The position numbers were made by a program, and so were the translations under genes. From Halobacillus faecis (GTDB lineage Bacteria; Bacillota; Bacilli; Bacillales; Halobacillaceae), in NCBI RefSeq assembly GCF_007991335.1, contig NZ_BJYD01000032.1, positions 1 through 59,976 of the forward strand: a DNA stretch of 59,976 nt, given 5' to 3'. The notes beneath the pieces are model-generated. The model saw only the letters and a list, made by a program, of their open reading frames with translations. It was not told the origin of the DNA and made no database searches. Below, piece by piece: positions 42,303 to 52,807 of this stretch; position 1 is the first letter of the stretch, and the number at the start of each line of letters is the position of its first letter.

Positions 42303-42336
42303 ATTCGCAGGACAAGTGCTTGCCCTTCCCTCCCTT

Positions 42337-42364
42337 ATACTAGAGTTGATGAATATTACTCCAA
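42337..42364 (-). promoter_or_regulatory. Possible nusG promoter
   Basis: -35 TTGGAG (42359-42364) and -10 TAGTAT (42337-42342) are separated by 16 nt, just downstream of the secE terminator. Both hexamers are imperfect. Confidence 0.45.
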
Positions 42365-42368
42365 CATG

Positions 42369-42393
42369 AAAAAACCCGCTGGACGGGTTTTTT
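42369..42393 (-). terminator. secE terminator
   Basis: CCCG (42375-42378) pairs with CGGG (42384-42387) over CTGGA, extended by six A-T pairs (42369-42374 with 42388-42393). The A-run gives the U-tract of the minus-strand transcript. Confidence 0.8.
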
Positions 42394-42431
42394 GTAAGTC
42401 TATCTCCTATTATAGCATAAAATCCACTCTA

Positions 42432-42608
42432 CTATTCTTGAGCAATGAGTTCAAGCACCTGGGAAATCCCAAGATCTACAATAGCGAAGAATACAGCTAC
42501 GAAAGCGACAGTTAATATAACCGTAACCGTGTACTTATACAGTTCCTGACCTTTAGGCCAGCTCACCTTTTTCATCTCTCGTGCTACATTCTTGAAGAAC
42601 TTAAACAT
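42432..42608 (-). CDS. secE: Preprotein translocase subunit SecE
   Basis: A 58-aa single-span SecE. The start is ATG 42608 (MFKFFKNVAREMKKVSWPKG), 9 nt after GGGGGT; the amphipathic KKVSWPKGQEL helix is the family signature, followed by one membrane helix. It clamps the SecY channel. Confidence 0.96.
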   Translation of the reverse strand: MFKFFKNVAREMKKVSWPKGQELYKYTVTVILTVAFVAVFFAIVDLGISQVLELIAQE

Positions 42609-42648
42609 GCTGTAATACCCCCAAACTTGCGCCAACTGGCTTCCTTCT

Positions 42649-42798
42649 CTATTTCGTCTCGCGATGTAAAGTATGCGTTCCGCACTTTTTACAAAACTTG
42701 CGGACTTCAAGACGTTCGGATTGGTTGGATCGATTTATATATGAACTATAATTCCGACTTAAACATTCTGTACAAGCTAAAATGACTTTTTTTCTCAT
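42649..42798 (-). CDS. rpmG: 50S ribosomal protein L33 (zinc-binding form)
   Basis: A 49-aa gene below normal length cut-offs, read [17 protein letters not shown] at the start with Cys9/Cys12 and a later CKKC pair near 36-39, the zinc ribbon of C+ L33. ATG 42798 is 8 nt after GAGGTG. It forms an operon with secE, as in B. subtilis. Confidence 0.93.
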   Translation of the reverse strand: MRKKVILACTECLSRNYSSYINRSNQSERLEVRKFCKKCGTHTLHRETK

Positions 42799-42840
42799 TA
42801 TCCGTCACCTCAATCTAGAGAGGTTTACACATACTCACTA

Positions 42841-42869
42841 AATGTAGCACTCTTACCGATTACTGTCAA
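42841..42869 (-). promoter_or_regulatory. rpmG-secE promoter
   Basis: -35 TTGACA (42864-42869) and -10 TACATT (42841-42846) are 17 nt apart in the sigH-rpmG gap. Confidence 0.7.
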
Positions 42870-42877
42870 TGCAGCTC

Positions 42878-43534
42878 TTATAGAGTGATTTCGTTGATTT
42901 CCAAGTATTTTTCGAGCTTTCTCTTCACACGTTGTAAAGCGTTATCAATAGATTTCACGTGTCGATCAAGCTCGACCGAAATCTCCTGGTAGGAACGTCC
43001 GTCCAAGTAGAGGGTCAGCACTTTTTTCTCTAAGTCACTTAATAACTCCGACATTTTCTCTTCCATATCAGAGAACTTTTCTTTATTAACAATCAATTCT
43101 TGTGGGTCGATAGCTTTTGAACCAGCGATGACATCCAGTAATGTCCGATCTGATTCCTCATCATAAATAGGCTTGTCCAAAGAGACGTAGGAATTCAATG
43201 GGATATGCTTCTGTCTTGTGGCGGTTTTAATTGCGGTGATAATTTGACGGGTGACACATAACTCTGCAAAGGCTTTGAAGGAAGATAGTTTGCCTTCTCT
43301 GTAATCGCGGATGGCTTTGTAAAGACCGATCATCCCTTCCTGGACGATATCCTCCCGATCTGCGCCAATTAGAAAGTAAGTCCGAGCTTTCGCGCGCACA
43401 AAATTCTTGTACTTATTGATCAAGTAATCCAGCGCCTGGACTTGTCCTTGATTGATTCGTTCAACGACTTCTTCGTCATCAAGCTTGCTAAGATCCAAAT
43501 CGTTGATGCTTTTCTCCGTTTGTAAGATGCTCAC
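42878..43534 (-). CDS. sigH: RNA polymerase sporulation sigma factor SigH
   Basis: Sigma-H (Spo0H) directs early sporulation and competence genes. 218 aa, with region 2 (NFVRAKARTYFLIGADREDIVQEG split core), a TRQKHIPLNSYVSLDKP stretch nearly invariant in Bacillus, and region 4 (DGRSYQEISVELDRHVKSID). GTG 43534 follows GGAGGGATCCTGT. Confidence 0.97.
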   Translation of the reverse strand: MSILQTEKSINDLDLSKLDDEEVVERINQGQVQALDYLINKYKNFVRAKARTYFLIGADREDIVQEGMIGLYKAIRDYREGKLSSFKAFAELCVTRQIITAIKTATRQKHIPLNSYVSLDKPIYDEESDRTLLDVIAGSKAIDPQELIVNKEKFSDMEEKMSELLSDLEKKVLTLYLDGRSYQEISVELDRHVKSIDNALQRVKRKLEKYLEINEITL

Positions 43535-43572
43535 ACAGGATCCCTCCGACCGTGCTACCTCAATATAGCAAT

Positions 43573-43602
43573 ATTATACAGTACGATTCTGAAAAGCGTC
43601 AA
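43573..43602 (-). promoter_or_regulatory. sigH promoter
   Basis: -35 TTGACG (43597-43602) and perfect -10 TATAAT (43573-43578) are separated by 18 nt, directly after the rae1 stop (43616). In B. subtilis sigH transcription is AbrB-repressed; no AbrB site can be called by eye. Confidence 0.7.
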
Positions 43603-43615
43603 CAAGTTGTCAGAA

Positions 43616-44125
43616 TTATTTATCTCCTCGCCGCCATTTCTCAAAGAGTTCCCTCACCTCTTTATTGATGGGAATCTTAGATTGATAAGGATATTGATTC
43701 TGGCTTTCGACATCTTTCTCTATTTGGTTTTCAATATTCTTCACTTCAATATACAGCTCTCTTGCTGACTTCCTGAAGGCTCCCTGCCCGAAAATGGTGC
43801 GTTGTTCCGCATAATCTGACGTCGCTACATAAACTTGAGTACGAACATCATTCAATTCTCCAGCCAGCTTTTCAATTCGTTCATCAGCGGTTTCATTTTC
43901 TTTTGTAAAGATGACTTCTACTTTGTAATTTTTTTGTTTTTTTTCAACCCCCCGGACATGATAAGCATCAAAAACAATCATGATCCGGTCCCCGGTATAA
44001 GATTGATACTCCGCCATCATTTCTATAAGGAGATCCCGGGCCTGCCCGAGATCTTTTTCCTTTAAACTTTTCAATTCCGGCCAAGCGCCAATCATGTTAT
44101 ATCCATCGACGATTAAGACGTTCAT
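43616..44125 (-). CDS. rae1: Ribosome-dependent mRNA endonuclease Rae1 (YacP, NYN domain)
   Basis: A 169-aa NYN/PIN-like nuclease. The N-terminal MNVLIVDGYNMIGAWPEL holds the first catalytic Asp; IMIVFDAYHV and the ATSDYAEQ segment carry further acidic residues. In B. subtilis Rae1 cleaves mRNA in the ribosomal A site. It lies 3 nt after rlmB in the cysE operon. Confidence 0.92.
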   Translation of the reverse strand: MNVLIVDGYNMIGAWPELKSLKEKDLGQARDLLIEMMAEYQSYTGDRIMIVFDAYHVRGVEKKQKNYKVEVIFTKENETADERIEKLAGELNDVRTQVYVATSDYAEQRTIFGQGAFRKSARELYIEVKNIENQIEKDVESQNQYPYQSKIPINKEVRELFEKWRRGDK

Positions 44126-44128
44126 GCC

Positions 44129-44872
44129 TTACTCCCCTAACGGATGACGCTTCCTATAGACTTCGTACATCAAAAGAGAAGCCGCTACGGACGCATTCAA
44201 GGAAGTCACTTCTCCAGCCATCGGCAGGCTGACGGTCCAATCGCATTTATCTTTCGTTAATCGGCTCATGCCGCGGCCTTCACTTCCAATGACGAGGGCA
44301 ATTGGCATGTTCCCGTCAAGCTCGCGGTAATCCTCCGTGCCTACAGCATCAGTTCCGACGACCCAGACAAACCTTTCTTTCAACTCATCAATCGTGCGGG
44401 CAAGGTTCGTTACTCGAGCAACCGGAATATATTCGATCGCACCTGTTGACGTTTTCGCAACAGTTGCCGTTAAAGACACCGAACGCCTCTTCGGAATGAT
44501 GACCCCATGTGCTCCTGCCGCGTCTGCCGTCCGTAGAATGGAACCGAGATTATGAGGGTCTTCAATTTCATCACAAATAATGAAAAATGGAGGCTCGTCC
44601 TTTTCTTCCGCTTTCGCAAATAAATCTTCCAAATCACTGTATTCATACGCAGCTACAGAAGCTATGACCCCCTGGTGGTTTCCATCAACAAGCTGATCTA
44701 TTTTCTTCTTCGGAACTTTTTGGACAATGAGTCCCTGTTCTTTGGCCAGCTGTTCAAGCTTTTTATATGCCTGGTGCTGCAGCTGATCCGATACCATCAC
44801 TTTATTGATCGGTCTGCCTGACCGAATGGCTTCCTGAACTGAATTCTTTCCGATAATCCATTCTCCATTCAT
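44129..44872 (-). CDS. rlmB: 23S rRNA 2'-O-methyltransferase RlmB (TrmH family)
   Basis: A 247-aa SPOUT methyltransferase acting on a 23S rRNA guanosine ribose. An L30e-like substrate-binding N-domain (about 1-75) precedes the knotted domain with LGSILRTADAAG, VIGSEGRGMS and SLNASVAASLLMYE, the three family motifs. ATG 44872 overlaps the mrnC stop (TAATG). Confidence 0.93.
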   Translation of the reverse strand: MNGEWIIGKNSVQEAIRSGRPINKVMVSDQLQHQAYKKLEQLAKEQGLIVQKVPKKKIDQLVDGNHQGVIASVAAYEYSDLEDLFAKAEEKDEPPFFIICDEIEDPHNLGSILRTADAAGAHGVIIPKRRSVSLTATVAKTSTGAIEYIPVARVTNLARTIDELKERFVWVVGTDAVGTEDYRELDGNMPIALVIGSEGRGMSRLTKDKCDWTVSLPMAGEVTSLNASVAASLLMYEVYRKRHPLGE

Positions 44873-45276
44873 TACGCTTCACTCCTTTCTTCAACAATTT
44901 GAATGGCATGTTGTATCAATGTTTCCAGCCGCTCCGTTTGTCCGGATAAATATAAATACCCCAATACCGCTTCGAATGCGGTCGAGTAACGATAGGTCTG
45001 CACGTTGGTGTTCTTAGGGACGGATCCTGATTTTGCGTTCCGCCCCCTTCTAAGCACACCTTCCTCTTCTTCCGTGAGCTTTCCTTCTTCCTGCCATACA
45101 CGGACAACATCCGCCTGAGACACAGCCGACACGAACTGGATCGCTGTCTGATGAAGGTGTTGAGGCATAACCTCTCCTTTTTCAAGCAGATGCTGCCTGA
45201 CGTAAAGTTCATAAACAGAGTCGCCCATATAGGCGAGGGCAAGACTCTTCATCTGTTTCGCATTGGCGATCGTCAT
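44872..45276 (-). CDS. mrnC: Mini-ribonuclease III (MrnC)
   Basis: A dimeric RNase III catalytic domain without the dsRNA-binding domain; in B. subtilis it matures 23S rRNA. 134 aa from ATG 45276 ([23 protein letters not shown]), after GGGGGTAAAGTT. The catalytic-type AYMGDSVYE and [11 protein letters not shown] motifs are visible. Four nt after cysS. Confidence 0.94.
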   Translation of the reverse strand: MTIANAKQMKSLALAYMGDSVYELYVRQHLLEKGEVMPQHLHQTAIQFVSAVSQADVVRVWQEEGKLTEEEEGVLRRGRNAKSGSVPKNTNVQTYRYSTAFEAVLGYLYLSGQTERLETLIQHAIQIVEERSEA

Positions 45277-45280
45277 AACT

Positions 45281-46681
45281 TTACCCCCGCTTCCATCTCG
45301 TGCCCTGAGAGGTATCTTCAAGGATGATGTTGCGATCTTTCAACTCATCACGAATTTCATCGGCACGCGCGAAATCACGGTTCTTTCTAGCTTGCTTACG
45401 CTCTTCGATCAGAGCATCCACTTCCTCATCAAGCAACTCTTCCTGCGCCTGAAGCGGAATGCCGAGGACCCCGGTCAATTCTTCCAACAACTCTTCAAAA
45501 GCCGTTAAGACCTTTTCATGAGTCTGGTCCTCTTGCAAATAAAGGTTCGCAGCTTTAGTTAAATCGAACAAGACGGAAATCGCATTCGCTGTGTTAAAGT
45601 CATCATCCATTTCCTTAATGAATTGCTCTTTAAAACCAGCGACTTTATCGAGCCACTCGCTTTGATCCTCCTCCAAACTCATCGTTGAATTCTTCCGGTG
45701 CTGGATGTTCTCATACGCATTCTTAATGCGGTCAAAGCTGCTTTTCGCCCCTTTCAACAACTCATCACTGAAGTTGATCGGATGACGATATTGCACACTC
45801 AGCATGAAAAAGCGGATCACTTGAGGATCATGCTTTTTCACAAGATCATGGGCAAGGATGAAGTTTCCGAGAGACTTCGACATTTTTTCATTATCAATAT
45901 TAATGTACCCGTTATGCATCCAGTAACGGGCAAAAGATTCCCCGTTATGTGCTTCAGATTGTGCAATCTCATTTTCGTGGTGCGGGAACGTTAAATCCTG
46001 CCCGCCTGCGTGAATATCAATTGTTTCACCAAGGTATTTCTTCGCCATCGCTGAGCACTCGATATGCCAGCCCGGGCGGCCGCTTCCCCAAGGACTATCC
46101 CAAGTAATTTCGCCTGCCTTTGCATCTTTCCAAAGGGTGAAGTCAAGCGGATCTTCTTTTTTATCCCCAACTTCAATGCGGGAACCAGATCTTAACTCAT
46201 CAATGGATTGATGGGAAAGCTTTCCGTATTGATCGAAGGAACGGGTACGGAAATACACGTCTCCTCCCGCTTCATAAGCGAACCCTTTATCGATTAACCC
46301 CTGGATAAAGCTGATAATCTCATCCATGTTTTCAGTCACACGTGGATGATCTACTGCTTCTTTGACGCCTAGTGCACCAACGTCCTCTTTGTAAGCGGTA
46401 ATGAAACGATCGGCGATATCTGTAACTCCTTCACCCATTTCATTCGCTGCTTTAATCAATTTATCATCAACATCTGTAAAGTTGAGCACATAGTGCACAT
46501 CGTAACCTCTGTATTCAAAGTACCTTCTCACTGTATCGAATACGATCGCCGGCCTTGCATTCCCGATATGAATGTAGTTGTAAACCGTCGGTCCGCAAAC
46601 GTACATTTTCACTTTTCCTTCTTCGAGCGGTTGGAATGGTTCTTTTTTTCTTGTCAGTGTGTTGTATATGTTAATTGCCAT
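45281..46681 (-). CDS. cysS: Cysteinyl-tRNA synthetase
   Basis: Charges tRNA-Cys. 466 aa, full length: zinc ligand Cys29 in [12 protein letters not shown]-type HIGNARP, further ligands in WHIECSAM and FPHHENE, and KMSKS at [10 protein letters not shown]. The start overlaps the end of cysE by 11 nt; expression follows the cysteine T-box. Confidence 0.98.
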   Translation of the reverse strand: MAINIYNTLTRKKEPFQPLEEGKVKMYVCGPTVYNYIHIGNARPAIVFDTVRRYFEYRGYDVHYVLNFTDVDDKLIKAANEMGEGVTDIADRFITAYKEDVGALGVKEAVDHPRVTENMDEIISFIQGLIDKGFAYEAGGDVYFRTRSFDQYGKLSHQSIDELRSGSRIEVGDKKEDPLDFTLWKDAKAGEITWDSPWGSGRPGWHIECSAMAKKYLGETIDIHAGGQDLTFPHHENEIAQSEAHNGESFARYWMHNGYINIDNEKMSKSLGNFILAHDLVKKHDPQVIRFFMLSVQYRHPINFSDELLKGAKSSFDRIKNAYENIQHRKNSTMSLEEDQSEWLDKVAGFKEQFIKEMDDDFNTANAISVLFDLTKAANLYLQEDQTHEKVLTAFEELLEELTGVLGIPLQAQEELLDEEVDALIEERKQARKNRDFARADEIRDELKDRNIILEDTSQGTRWKRG

Positions 46682-47333
46682 GTTGGTTCACTCCTTTGGT
46701 TTCCTCCAATTGTTTACGCAGTTCCGCCATTTCCTTCTCAATCTCGTTCAGCCGGTCGTACACAGGGTCTGGAAGTTTATGATGGTCCAGGTCCTTCTTC
46801 TGAACTTTCTTTCCATCTTGAATGACGACGTGACCAGGGATGCCGACCACGGTCGAGTTGTTCGGAACATCGTGGAGTACAACAGAACCAGCCCCCACTT
46901 TAGAGTTTTCCCCAATCGTGATCGACCCCAGTACCTTTGCTCCCGTAGCCACTAATGAGTTGTCAAGAAGAGTCGGGTGTCTCTTTCCTTTTTCTTTCCC
47001 TGTCCCTCCAAGCGTTACCCCTTGAAAAATCGTTACGTTATCTCCAATCTCACACGTTTCCCCAATGACAACACCCATGCCATGGTCGATGAAGAAGCGA
47101 CGTCCGATTTTGGCTCCGGGATGGATTTCAATGCCTGTCAGGAAGCGGCTCCACTGAGAAATGAGCCGGGCCAGGAAGAAAAACTTCCGTTTGTGACAAG
47201 CATGGGCCACCCGATGTGCCCATATCGCATGTAGTCCTGAATAAGTCAGAATCACTTCAATATAAGAACGAGCAGCAGGATCTTGATCGAACACCACATC
47301 GACATCTTCTTTAAACATTTTGAACAGCCCCAT
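46671..47333 (-). CDS. cysE: Serine O-acetyltransferase
   Basis: Makes O-acetylserine, the first step of cysteine synthesis. 220 aa from ATG 47333 ([15 protein letters not shown]), after AAGGAGGGG; a longer frame runs back into the T-box terminator and is rejected. Left-handed beta-helix hexapeptides are seen from [20 protein letters not shown] onward, with the catalytic Asp-His in IDHGMG. First gene after the T-box. Confidence 0.96.
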   Translation of the reverse strand: MGLFKMFKEDVDVVFDQDPAARSYIEVILTYSGLHAIWAHRVAHACHKRKFFFLARLISQWSRFLTGIEIHPGAKIGRRFFIDHGMGVVIGETCEIGDNVTIFQGVTLGGTGKEKGKRHPTLLDNSLVATGAKVLGSITIGENSKVGAGSVVLHDVPNNSTVVGIPGHVVIQDGKKVQKKDLDHHKLPDPVYDRLNEIEKEMAELRKQLEETKGVNQHGN

Positions 47334-47379
47334 ACTTGCTCCCCTCCTTGTACTGAAACAGAAGCGTTCCCATAAAAAT

Positions 47380-47628
47380 AAAAAACGCGTCTCTGTGCCA
47401 ATGGCACAGAGACGCGTCGAACGTGGTTCCACTCTGTTTGGGAACGGCTAATCCGCCTTTCCCCGCTTCACCCTTGATAACGGAAGGTGCCCGCTTCAGC
47501 GTACTTCGTTCAGCTGAAGACTCCGAGGTGCATTTCAAAGGCTTCTCTACGAATCACTTCCAGCCGTGGTGATTCTCTCTGTAGAAGAGAGGAACCTTTT
47601 ACTTCTCCTCATCAACGTTTCGTATAGG
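47380..47628 (-). promoter_or_regulatory. Cysteine T-box riboswitch upstream of cysES
   Basis: The T-box sequence AGAGTGGAACCACG lies at 47422-47435 on the minus strand and is followed by a 15-bp terminator stem (47385-47399 with 47403-47417) and a U-tract. The predicted specifier codon is TGC (Cys) at 47530-47532, in AAATGCACC. Uncharged tRNA-Cys should stabilise the antiterminator and allow cysE-cysS transcription. Confidence 0.92.
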
Positions 47629-47635
47629 TAACTCT

Positions 47636-47664
47636 ACTATATGATATTCTTTCCCACTTGTGAA
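47636..47664 (-). promoter_or_regulatory. cysE operon promoter
   Basis: -35 TTCACA (47659-47664) and -10 TATAGT (47636-47641) are 17 nt apart, immediately upstream of the T-box and just after the gltX stop (47669). Confidence 0.65.
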
Positions 47665-47668
47665 CGAA

Positions 47669-49138
47669 TTAAGCTTGCAACTTGCTTAATACATCATTCA
47701 GACGGACGGTTACCGTTTCTAGTCCAAGCAAGTGAATCGCATTTGGAAGTTCAGGACCATGGGTTTGACCTGTGGTCGCTACACGGACAGGCATAAACAA
47801 CTTCTTCCCTTTATGGCCAGTCTCTTTCTGAACCGCTTTGATTTGCTTTTTGATGTTTTCAGGTGTGAACTCTTCCAGCTCATGAAGGTTCTTCTTGAAC
47901 GTTTCCAATACTTCCGGTACTTGTTCCCCTTCAAGGACTTCCATCGCAGCTTCATCATACTGAATTTCCTGTTTGAAGAACAAATCAGTGAGCTCAACGA
48001 TTTCCGCTCCATAGCTCAGTTGTTCCTGATAAAGGCTGATCAGTTCACGCGCCCACTTACGATCTTCCTCGTTCATATCTTGAGACAAACGTCCAGCCTC
48101 AACTAAGTGAGGAAGGGCAAGATCGACAACGCGGTCCAAATCAGACGCTTTGATGTACTGGTTGTTCATCCATTTCAGTTTCGCTGGATCGAAAACCGCT
48201 GGTGAAGTAGAAAGTCGATCTGCATCAAAGATTTCAACAAGCTTGTCCTGAGTGAAAATTTCTTCTTCCCCGACGGGTGACCAGCCTAGTAAAGTGATGA
48301 AGTTGAAGAGAGCTTCTGGAAGATATCCAAGGTTTTTATATTGTTCAATAAACTGAAGAATGTGCTGATCACGCTTACTCAGTTTTTTGCGTTCTTCGTT
48401 TAGAATCAAAGTCATATGACCGAACTTCGGAGGTTCCCAATCGAAAGCTTCATACACCATCATTTGTTTCGGTGTATTGGAAATATGCTCTTCCCCACGA
48501 AGGACGTGTGTAATTTTCATTAAGTAATCATCAATTGCAACAGCGAAATTATACGTTGGTGTTCCGTTCTGCTTAACGATGACCCAATCACCAAAATCGC
48601 TGGATTCAAAAGTAATGTCACCACGGACGATATCATTGAACGTGTACGTATGATTTTCAGGGACGCGGATACGAATACTAGGCTTACGGCCCTCCGCTTC
48701 AAATGCTGCGATTTGTTCCTCTGTAAGGTCGCGGTGCGCACCAGAGTATTTCGGCGCTTCCCCTCGTGCCATTTGTGCTTCACGTTCAGCTTCAAGCTCT
48801 TCTGATGTCATATAGCATTTGTAAGCAAGCCCGCGTTCCATCAGTTCATCGACATATTTCTTATAAATATTCAAACGTTCCATCTGACGGTAGGGACCAT
48901 ATTCGCCCCCTTTTTCTGAACTCTCGTCCCATTCGATTCCCAACCACTTCAAGTAGTCGAGCTGGCTCTTTTCTCCACCCTCGACGTTTCGCTTTTCATC
49001 CGTATCCTCAATACGAATGATTACCTTTCCACCTGCATTTTTCGCATAAAGGTAGTTGAATAGAGCCGTCCTTGCATTACCAATGTGAAGGTGCCCTGTT
49101 GGACTTGGTGCATAACGCACCCGTACTTCGTTAGACAT
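47669..49138 (-). CDS. gltX: Glutamyl-tRNA synthetase
   Basis: Charges tRNA-Glu, and in Bacilli also tRNA-Gln for later amidation. 489 aa: HIGH-type [16 protein letters not shown] near 10-25 and KMSKS-type KKLSKRD near 253, plus an anticodon-binding C-domain. ATG 49138 follows AAAGGAG. 57 nt downstream of ispDF. Confidence 0.98.
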   Translation of the reverse strand: MSNEVRVRYAPSPTGHLHIGNARTALFNYLYAKNAGGKVIIRIEDTDEKRNVEGGEKSQLDYLKWLGIEWDESSEKGGEYGPYRQMERLNIYKKYVDELMERGLAYKCYMTSEELEAEREAQMARGEAPKYSGAHRDLTEEQIAAFEAEGRKPSIRIRVPENHTYTFNDIVRGDITFESSDFGDWVIVKQNGTPTYNFAVAIDDYLMKITHVLRGEEHISNTPKQMMVYEAFDWEPPKFGHMTLILNEERKKLSKRDQHILQFIEQYKNLGYLPEALFNFITLLGWSPVGEEEIFTQDKLVEIFDADRLSTSPAVFDPAKLKWMNNQYIKASDLDRVVDLALPHLVEAGRLSQDMNEEDRKWARELISLYQEQLSYGAEIVELTDLFFKQEIQYDEAAMEVLEGEQVPEVLETFKKNLHELEEFTPENIKKQIKAVQKETGHKGKKLFMPVRVATTGQTHGPELPNAIHLLGLETVTVRLNDVLSKLQA

Positions 49139-49195
49139 AATTGTTCTCCTTTCCTATTCCGGTCTATATCCTTGACTTATTTTATCATTTTTTGT

Positions 49196-50386
49196 TTAGG
49201 AATGCTGATTATTTTGCAAAAGGACGACTGCCTGTGCAGCAATGCCTTCTTTCCGTCCCGTAAAACCGAGTTTTTCTGTAGTTGTTGCTTTCACGTTGAT
49301 CCGTCCCGGTTCCACTCTAAGGAGGGAAGCGATATTTTCACGGATTTGCTCAATATAAGGAGCCATTTTAGGGGCTTGGGCAATGACCGTACAATCCATA
49401 TTTCCAAGTTCATACCCATGTTCTGTGACGATATCCCACACGTGCTGAAGCAATTTTCCGGAGTCTGCATCTTTAAATGCAGGATCCGTGTCTGGAAAAT
49501 GTTTACCGATGTCTCCTTCGCCTATTGCCCCAAGACAGGCATCTGCAATGGTGTGAAGCAGAACATCTGCGTCTGAATGGCCGAGCAGGCCTTTCTCATG
49601 TGGGATTTCAATACCTCCAATAATACATGGACGTCCTTCCGTCAACTGGTGTACATCAAATCCTTGGCCGACACGAAACATAGGGCCATTCTCCACCTTT
49701 CCTTTTGTTTGATTACTCAAGTAAGCTTGGGCTTTATGTAAATCCTCCGGAGTCGTAAGCTTGATATTGTCATAGCTTCCCTTTACGATAGCCACTTCTT
49801 TGTCCAACCGCTCCACGAGGGAAGCATCATCTGTGCCATAGTATCTGCTTTTCCTCGCTTGTTCATGCGCTTTATAAATCAAATCATAAGAGAAGGCTTG
49901 AGGCGTCTGAGCTGCCCATAGCGTACTTCTATCCAGTGTGTTCAAACCATGAACTGACTTCTGCTTAATGGTATCCGTCACAGGTACGGCAAGAAGAGCG
50001 GCCTCTTTTTCGTATGCTGTCACAGACAGTTCGTGTAATAGCTCTTGAGGTACGAACGGGCGCGCCCCGTCATGAATAAACACAGGAAGCTCTCTGTTCC
50101 AAACGGCCTGGAGCCCTGCAAATACACTATCCTGCCGTTCTGCTCCACCATCGACGAGATGAACCGGGTGACGGAGCGGATATTCTTTTAGAAGTTCTTC
50201 CATCTGTGACCGTTCGCGTTCATTGGTTACTAGGATCAACTCTTCACACCACTCATCTTGATCAAAGACGGAAAGAGTATGACAGATCAACGGCTGGTCC
50301 CCAATTTTTAAGAACTGTTTATTGCGGCCAGCGAGCATCCGTTTGCCCTGGCCTGCCGCAAGTATAATGGCTGTATATTTTCTCAT
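49196..50386 (-). CDS. ispDF: Bifunctional IspDF: MEP cytidylyltransferase / MECDP synthase
   Basis: A 396-aa fusion covering steps three and five of the non-mevalonate isoprenoid pathway. Residues 1-235 are IspD ([10 protein letters not shown] nucleotide-binding start, [14 protein letters not shown]). Residues 236-396 are a complete IspF beginning [13 protein letters not shown], with zinc ligands in DVH and His of [10 protein letters not shown]. In B. subtilis these are two adjacent genes; here no stop separates them. A GGTGGAG lies 8-9 nt before the internal ATG 49681, a relic or working ispF ribosome-binding site. Confidence 0.95.
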   Translation of the reverse strand: MRKYTAIILAAGQGKRMLAGRNKQFLKIGDQPLICHTLSVFDQDEWCEELILVTNERERSQMEELLKEYPLRHPVHLVDGGAERQDSVFAGLQAVWNRELPVFIHDGARPFVPQELLHELSVTAYEKEAALLAVPVTDTIKQKSVHGLNTLDRSTLWAAQTPQAFSYDLIYKAHEQARKSRYYGTDDASLVERLDKEVAIVKGSYDNIKLTTPEDLHKAQAYLSNQTKGKVENGPMFRVGQGFDVHQLTEGRPCIIGGIEIPHEKGLLGHSDADVLLHTIADACLGAIGEGDIGKHFPDTDPAFKDADSGKLLQHVWDIVTEHGYELGNMDCTVIAQAPKMAPYIEQIRENIASLLRVEPGRINVKATTTEKLGFTGRKEGIAAQAVVLLQNNQHS

Positions 50387-50427
50387 GCGTATCCATCCTA
50401 CGTTTGTTTAGACGTTCATAAAACAAC

Positions 50428-50458
50428 AAAAGCGATAACACGCATGTTATCACTTTTG
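50428..50458 (-). terminator. yacL terminator
   Basis: GATAAC (50434-50439) pairs with GTTATC (50446-50451) over a 6-nt loop, with AAAAG/CTTTT flanks beyond one mismatch. The following T-rich stretch on the minus strand is interrupted by Gs. It lies between yacL and ispDF. Confidence 0.7.
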
Positions 50459-50484
50459 TCATTCTCTATTTGTTTATACCGTTT

Positions 50485-51579
50485 TTATAAGGCTTTTTCA
50501 AGTGATTTCGGCTTTGCAAAGATCATACGGCCAGCCGATGTCTGCAGCACGCTGGTGACTACGACTTCAATCGTCTTTCCGATAAAGTCTTTCCCTTCTT
50601 CGACCACGATCATCGTGCCGTCATCCAAGTAAGCGACCCCTTGATTTTGTTCTTTCCCATCTTTGATCACTTGAATCGTCATCTCTTCTCCAGGGAGCAC
50701 GACCGGCTTGACAGCATTCGCAAGATCATTAATGTTCAAGACTTGGACATTTTGAAACTCACAGACTTTGTTCAAGTTGAAATCGTTCGTTACGACAATT
50801 CCGTCCATCACTTTTGCAAGCTTCACAAGCTTACTGTCTACTTCCTGAATATCTTCAAAGTCCCCTTCGTAAATTTCAACATTCACCGGAAGATCTTTTT
50901 GAAGACGGTTCAAGACATCCAGTCCACGACGACCACGATTTCTTTTCAAACCATCAGATGAATCGGCGATGTGTTGCAATTCTTCCAATACGAATTGCGG
51001 AATCACAATGGTTCCTTCAAGGAAATGTGTGTCACATATGTCCGCAATACGGCCATCAATAATCACACTTGTATCCAAAATTTTCCGTTTCGGAATCAGA
51101 TCAGGATCCACAGCAGCACCTTCCTGAAGTTCCTCGTCCAGCTTCTTATCTTTCTTTGAAACCAAGTTCAAGAATTCATCCTTACGCTTAAAACCGACCT
51201 GAAAACCAAAGTAACCTAATAAGAATGTTAAAAAGATCGGAACAACCTGGTTAACCACTTGAATCTGGATATCTTGTACAGGGATATTGATCAAGTAGGC
51301 GATGATCAGCCCAACAATCAAACCGAGACTTCCGAACAGCAAATCTGCTACCGGTGCCCGGACGAGGGTATCCTCGACCCACCTTAAAAAATCGACAATA
51401 TAATCCACAATCCAAAAAGTAAATAAAAATAATATAAGTGCTCCTAGTACGGCCCCTAGGACAGACTGAATCCAATTCTGCCAAGTCAGACCCATGGTTG
51501 TAAATAGCTCTGGAAAATAGAGGTAACCGATCGTTCCACCGGTTATGACAATAAACAACTGTACGATACGTTTAAGCAC
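50485..51579 (-). CDS. yacL: PIN/TRAM-domain membrane protein YacL
   Basis: 364 aa: four N-terminal membrane segments (about 5-130), a PIN nuclease-like domain (about 165-285, with [13 protein letters not shown] and [11 protein letters not shown] acidic residues) and a C-terminal TRAM RNA-binding domain. The conserved Bacillota neighbour of disA; role unknown, presumably membrane-linked RNA processing. GTG 51579 follows GGAGGTGAATACAA. Confidence 0.9.
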   Translation of the reverse strand: MLKRIVQLFIVITGGTIGYLYFPELFTTMGLTWQNWIQSVLGAVLGALILFLFTFWIVDYIVDFLRWVEDTLVRAPVADLLFGSLGLIVGLIIAYLINIPVQDIQIQVVNQVVPIFLTFLLGYFGFQVGFKRKDEFLNLVSKKDKKLDEELQEGAAVDPDLIPKRKILDTSVIIDGRIADICDTHFLEGTIVIPQFVLEELQHIADSSDGLKRNRGRRGLDVLNRLQKDLPVNVEIYEGDFEDIQEVDSKLVKLAKVMDGIVVTNDFNLNKVCEFQNVQVLNINDLANAVKPVVLPGEEMTIQVIKDGKEQNQGVAYLDDGTMIVVEEGKDFIGKTIEVVVTSVLQTSAGRMIFAKPKSLEKAL

Positions 51580-51655
51580 TTGTATTCACCTCCTCAAACA
51601 CAGTATGACCAAACCTAACAACCATTAACCATATAAAAAAGGAATGATGGTTTTT

Positions 51656-51728
51656 AACTTAGCACAACTTCCAAATTAAGTCAATGAGTAAACAAATTAT
51701 CATATCACATTGTTCACAAATAAGTCAA
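51656..51728 (-). promoter_or_regulatory. Two tandem yacL promoters
   Basis: P1: -35 TTGACT (51723-51728), extended -10 TGATATGAT with hexamer at 51699-51704, spacing 18. P2: -35 TTGACT (51679-51684), -10 TAAGTT (51656-51661), spacing 17. Both lie in the 154-nt disA-yacL gap. Confidence 0.6.
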
Positions 51729-51733
51729 TATTC

Positions 51734-52807
51734 TTATATATGACGATCTACGAACAACTGTTCTTGTATGCGGTCAAGGCCATCTCTAATTTTCATCGCA
51801 CGGATCTCTCCGACACCATCAACTTCTACAAGCTCTTTTGGAGAAGCCTGAATCAGCTCTTCCAACGTACCAAATCTTTCAACCAAATGTTCAATGATGA
51901 GAACGGGAAGCCTGGGAATCCTGCTTAAAATCCGGTATCCTCTTGGAACGATTGGATCCGTCAACTTCGTATTCGGTGAATACCCCATAAGTTTCAGTAC
52001 CTGCTCATCGGAAAGAAGTTCTGTATTGGTAATTTCCTGCATTTTTCTCAGTATATAATAGGGTTCATAATCAGGACGCTTACTGTAATCGCGCAGGAGC
52101 AACGTTGCTTCATCTTCAATATTTGAAACTAATTCCGTTAATTGCAACTGAATCAAACGGCCCTCTGTACCAAGCTCATTCACATAGTTTAAAATCTCCG
52201 TCTTCGTCCGAAGGACCATTTCAACCCGGTGGACGACCTGTACGACTTCAGAAAAGGATACCATGTTTTCAAACTCCATCGCACCGAGGTTTGTCACGCT
52301 TTGATCGAGCACATTTTTATACTTTTCCAGCGTCTGAATCGCTTGATTCGCCTTCGTCAAAATGACACCAATATCTTTCAGTGAGTAACGCAGCGACCCT
52401 TTATACAGGGTGATCACGTTTCGGCGTTGAGATATAGCGATGACAAGAGCGCCTGTTTGTTTAGCCACACGCTCTGCCGTCCGGTGCCTCATCCCCGTTT
52501 CCGTGGATAGGATATCCGGGTCCGGCATCAATTGCGCATTGGCATAAAGAATCCGCGTCCCTTCATCATTCAAAATTAACGCCCCATCCATTTTCGCCAG
52601 TTCGTAAAGATGGGCGGGAGTGAAATCAGACTGGATATGAAAACCACCATCTACCAGGTCCCGCATATGATCCCCGTATCCAAGCACAATCAATCCTCCT
52701 GTTTTTGCACGGAGGACGTTATCAATTCCATCTCTCAGAGGTGTGCCAGGGGCCACCAGCTGAAGAATTTCTCCAATTCCATTTTCTTTGATTTCATGCC
52801 ATTCCAT
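51734..52807 (-). CDS. disA: Diadenylate cyclase / DNA integrity scanner DisA
   Basis: Makes c-di-AMP and scans for recombination intermediates; damage delays sporulation. 357 aa: DAC domain with DGA at 74-76 and RHR at 107-109, a helical spine, and a helix-hairpin-helix DNA-binding end ([14 protein letters not shown]). ATG 52807 abuts the radA stop at 52808, so the two are co-translated. Confidence 0.97.
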   Translation of the reverse strand: MEWHEIKENGIGEILQLVAPGTPLRDGIDNVLRAKTGGLIVLGYGDHMRDLVDGGFHIQSDFTPAHLYELAKMDGALILNDEGTRILYANAQLMPDPDILSTETGMRHRTAERVAKQTGALVIAISQRRNVITLYKGSLRYSLKDIGVILTKANQAIQTLEKYKNVLDQSVTNLGAMEFENMVSFSEVVQVVHRVEMVLRTKTEILNYVNELGTEGRLIQLQLTELVSNIEDEATLLLRDYSKRPDYEPYYILRKMQEITNTELLSDEQVLKLMGYSPNTKLTDPIVPRGYRILSRIPRLPVLIIEHLVERFGTLEELIQASPKELVEVDGVGEIRAMKIRDGLDRIQEQLFVDRHI

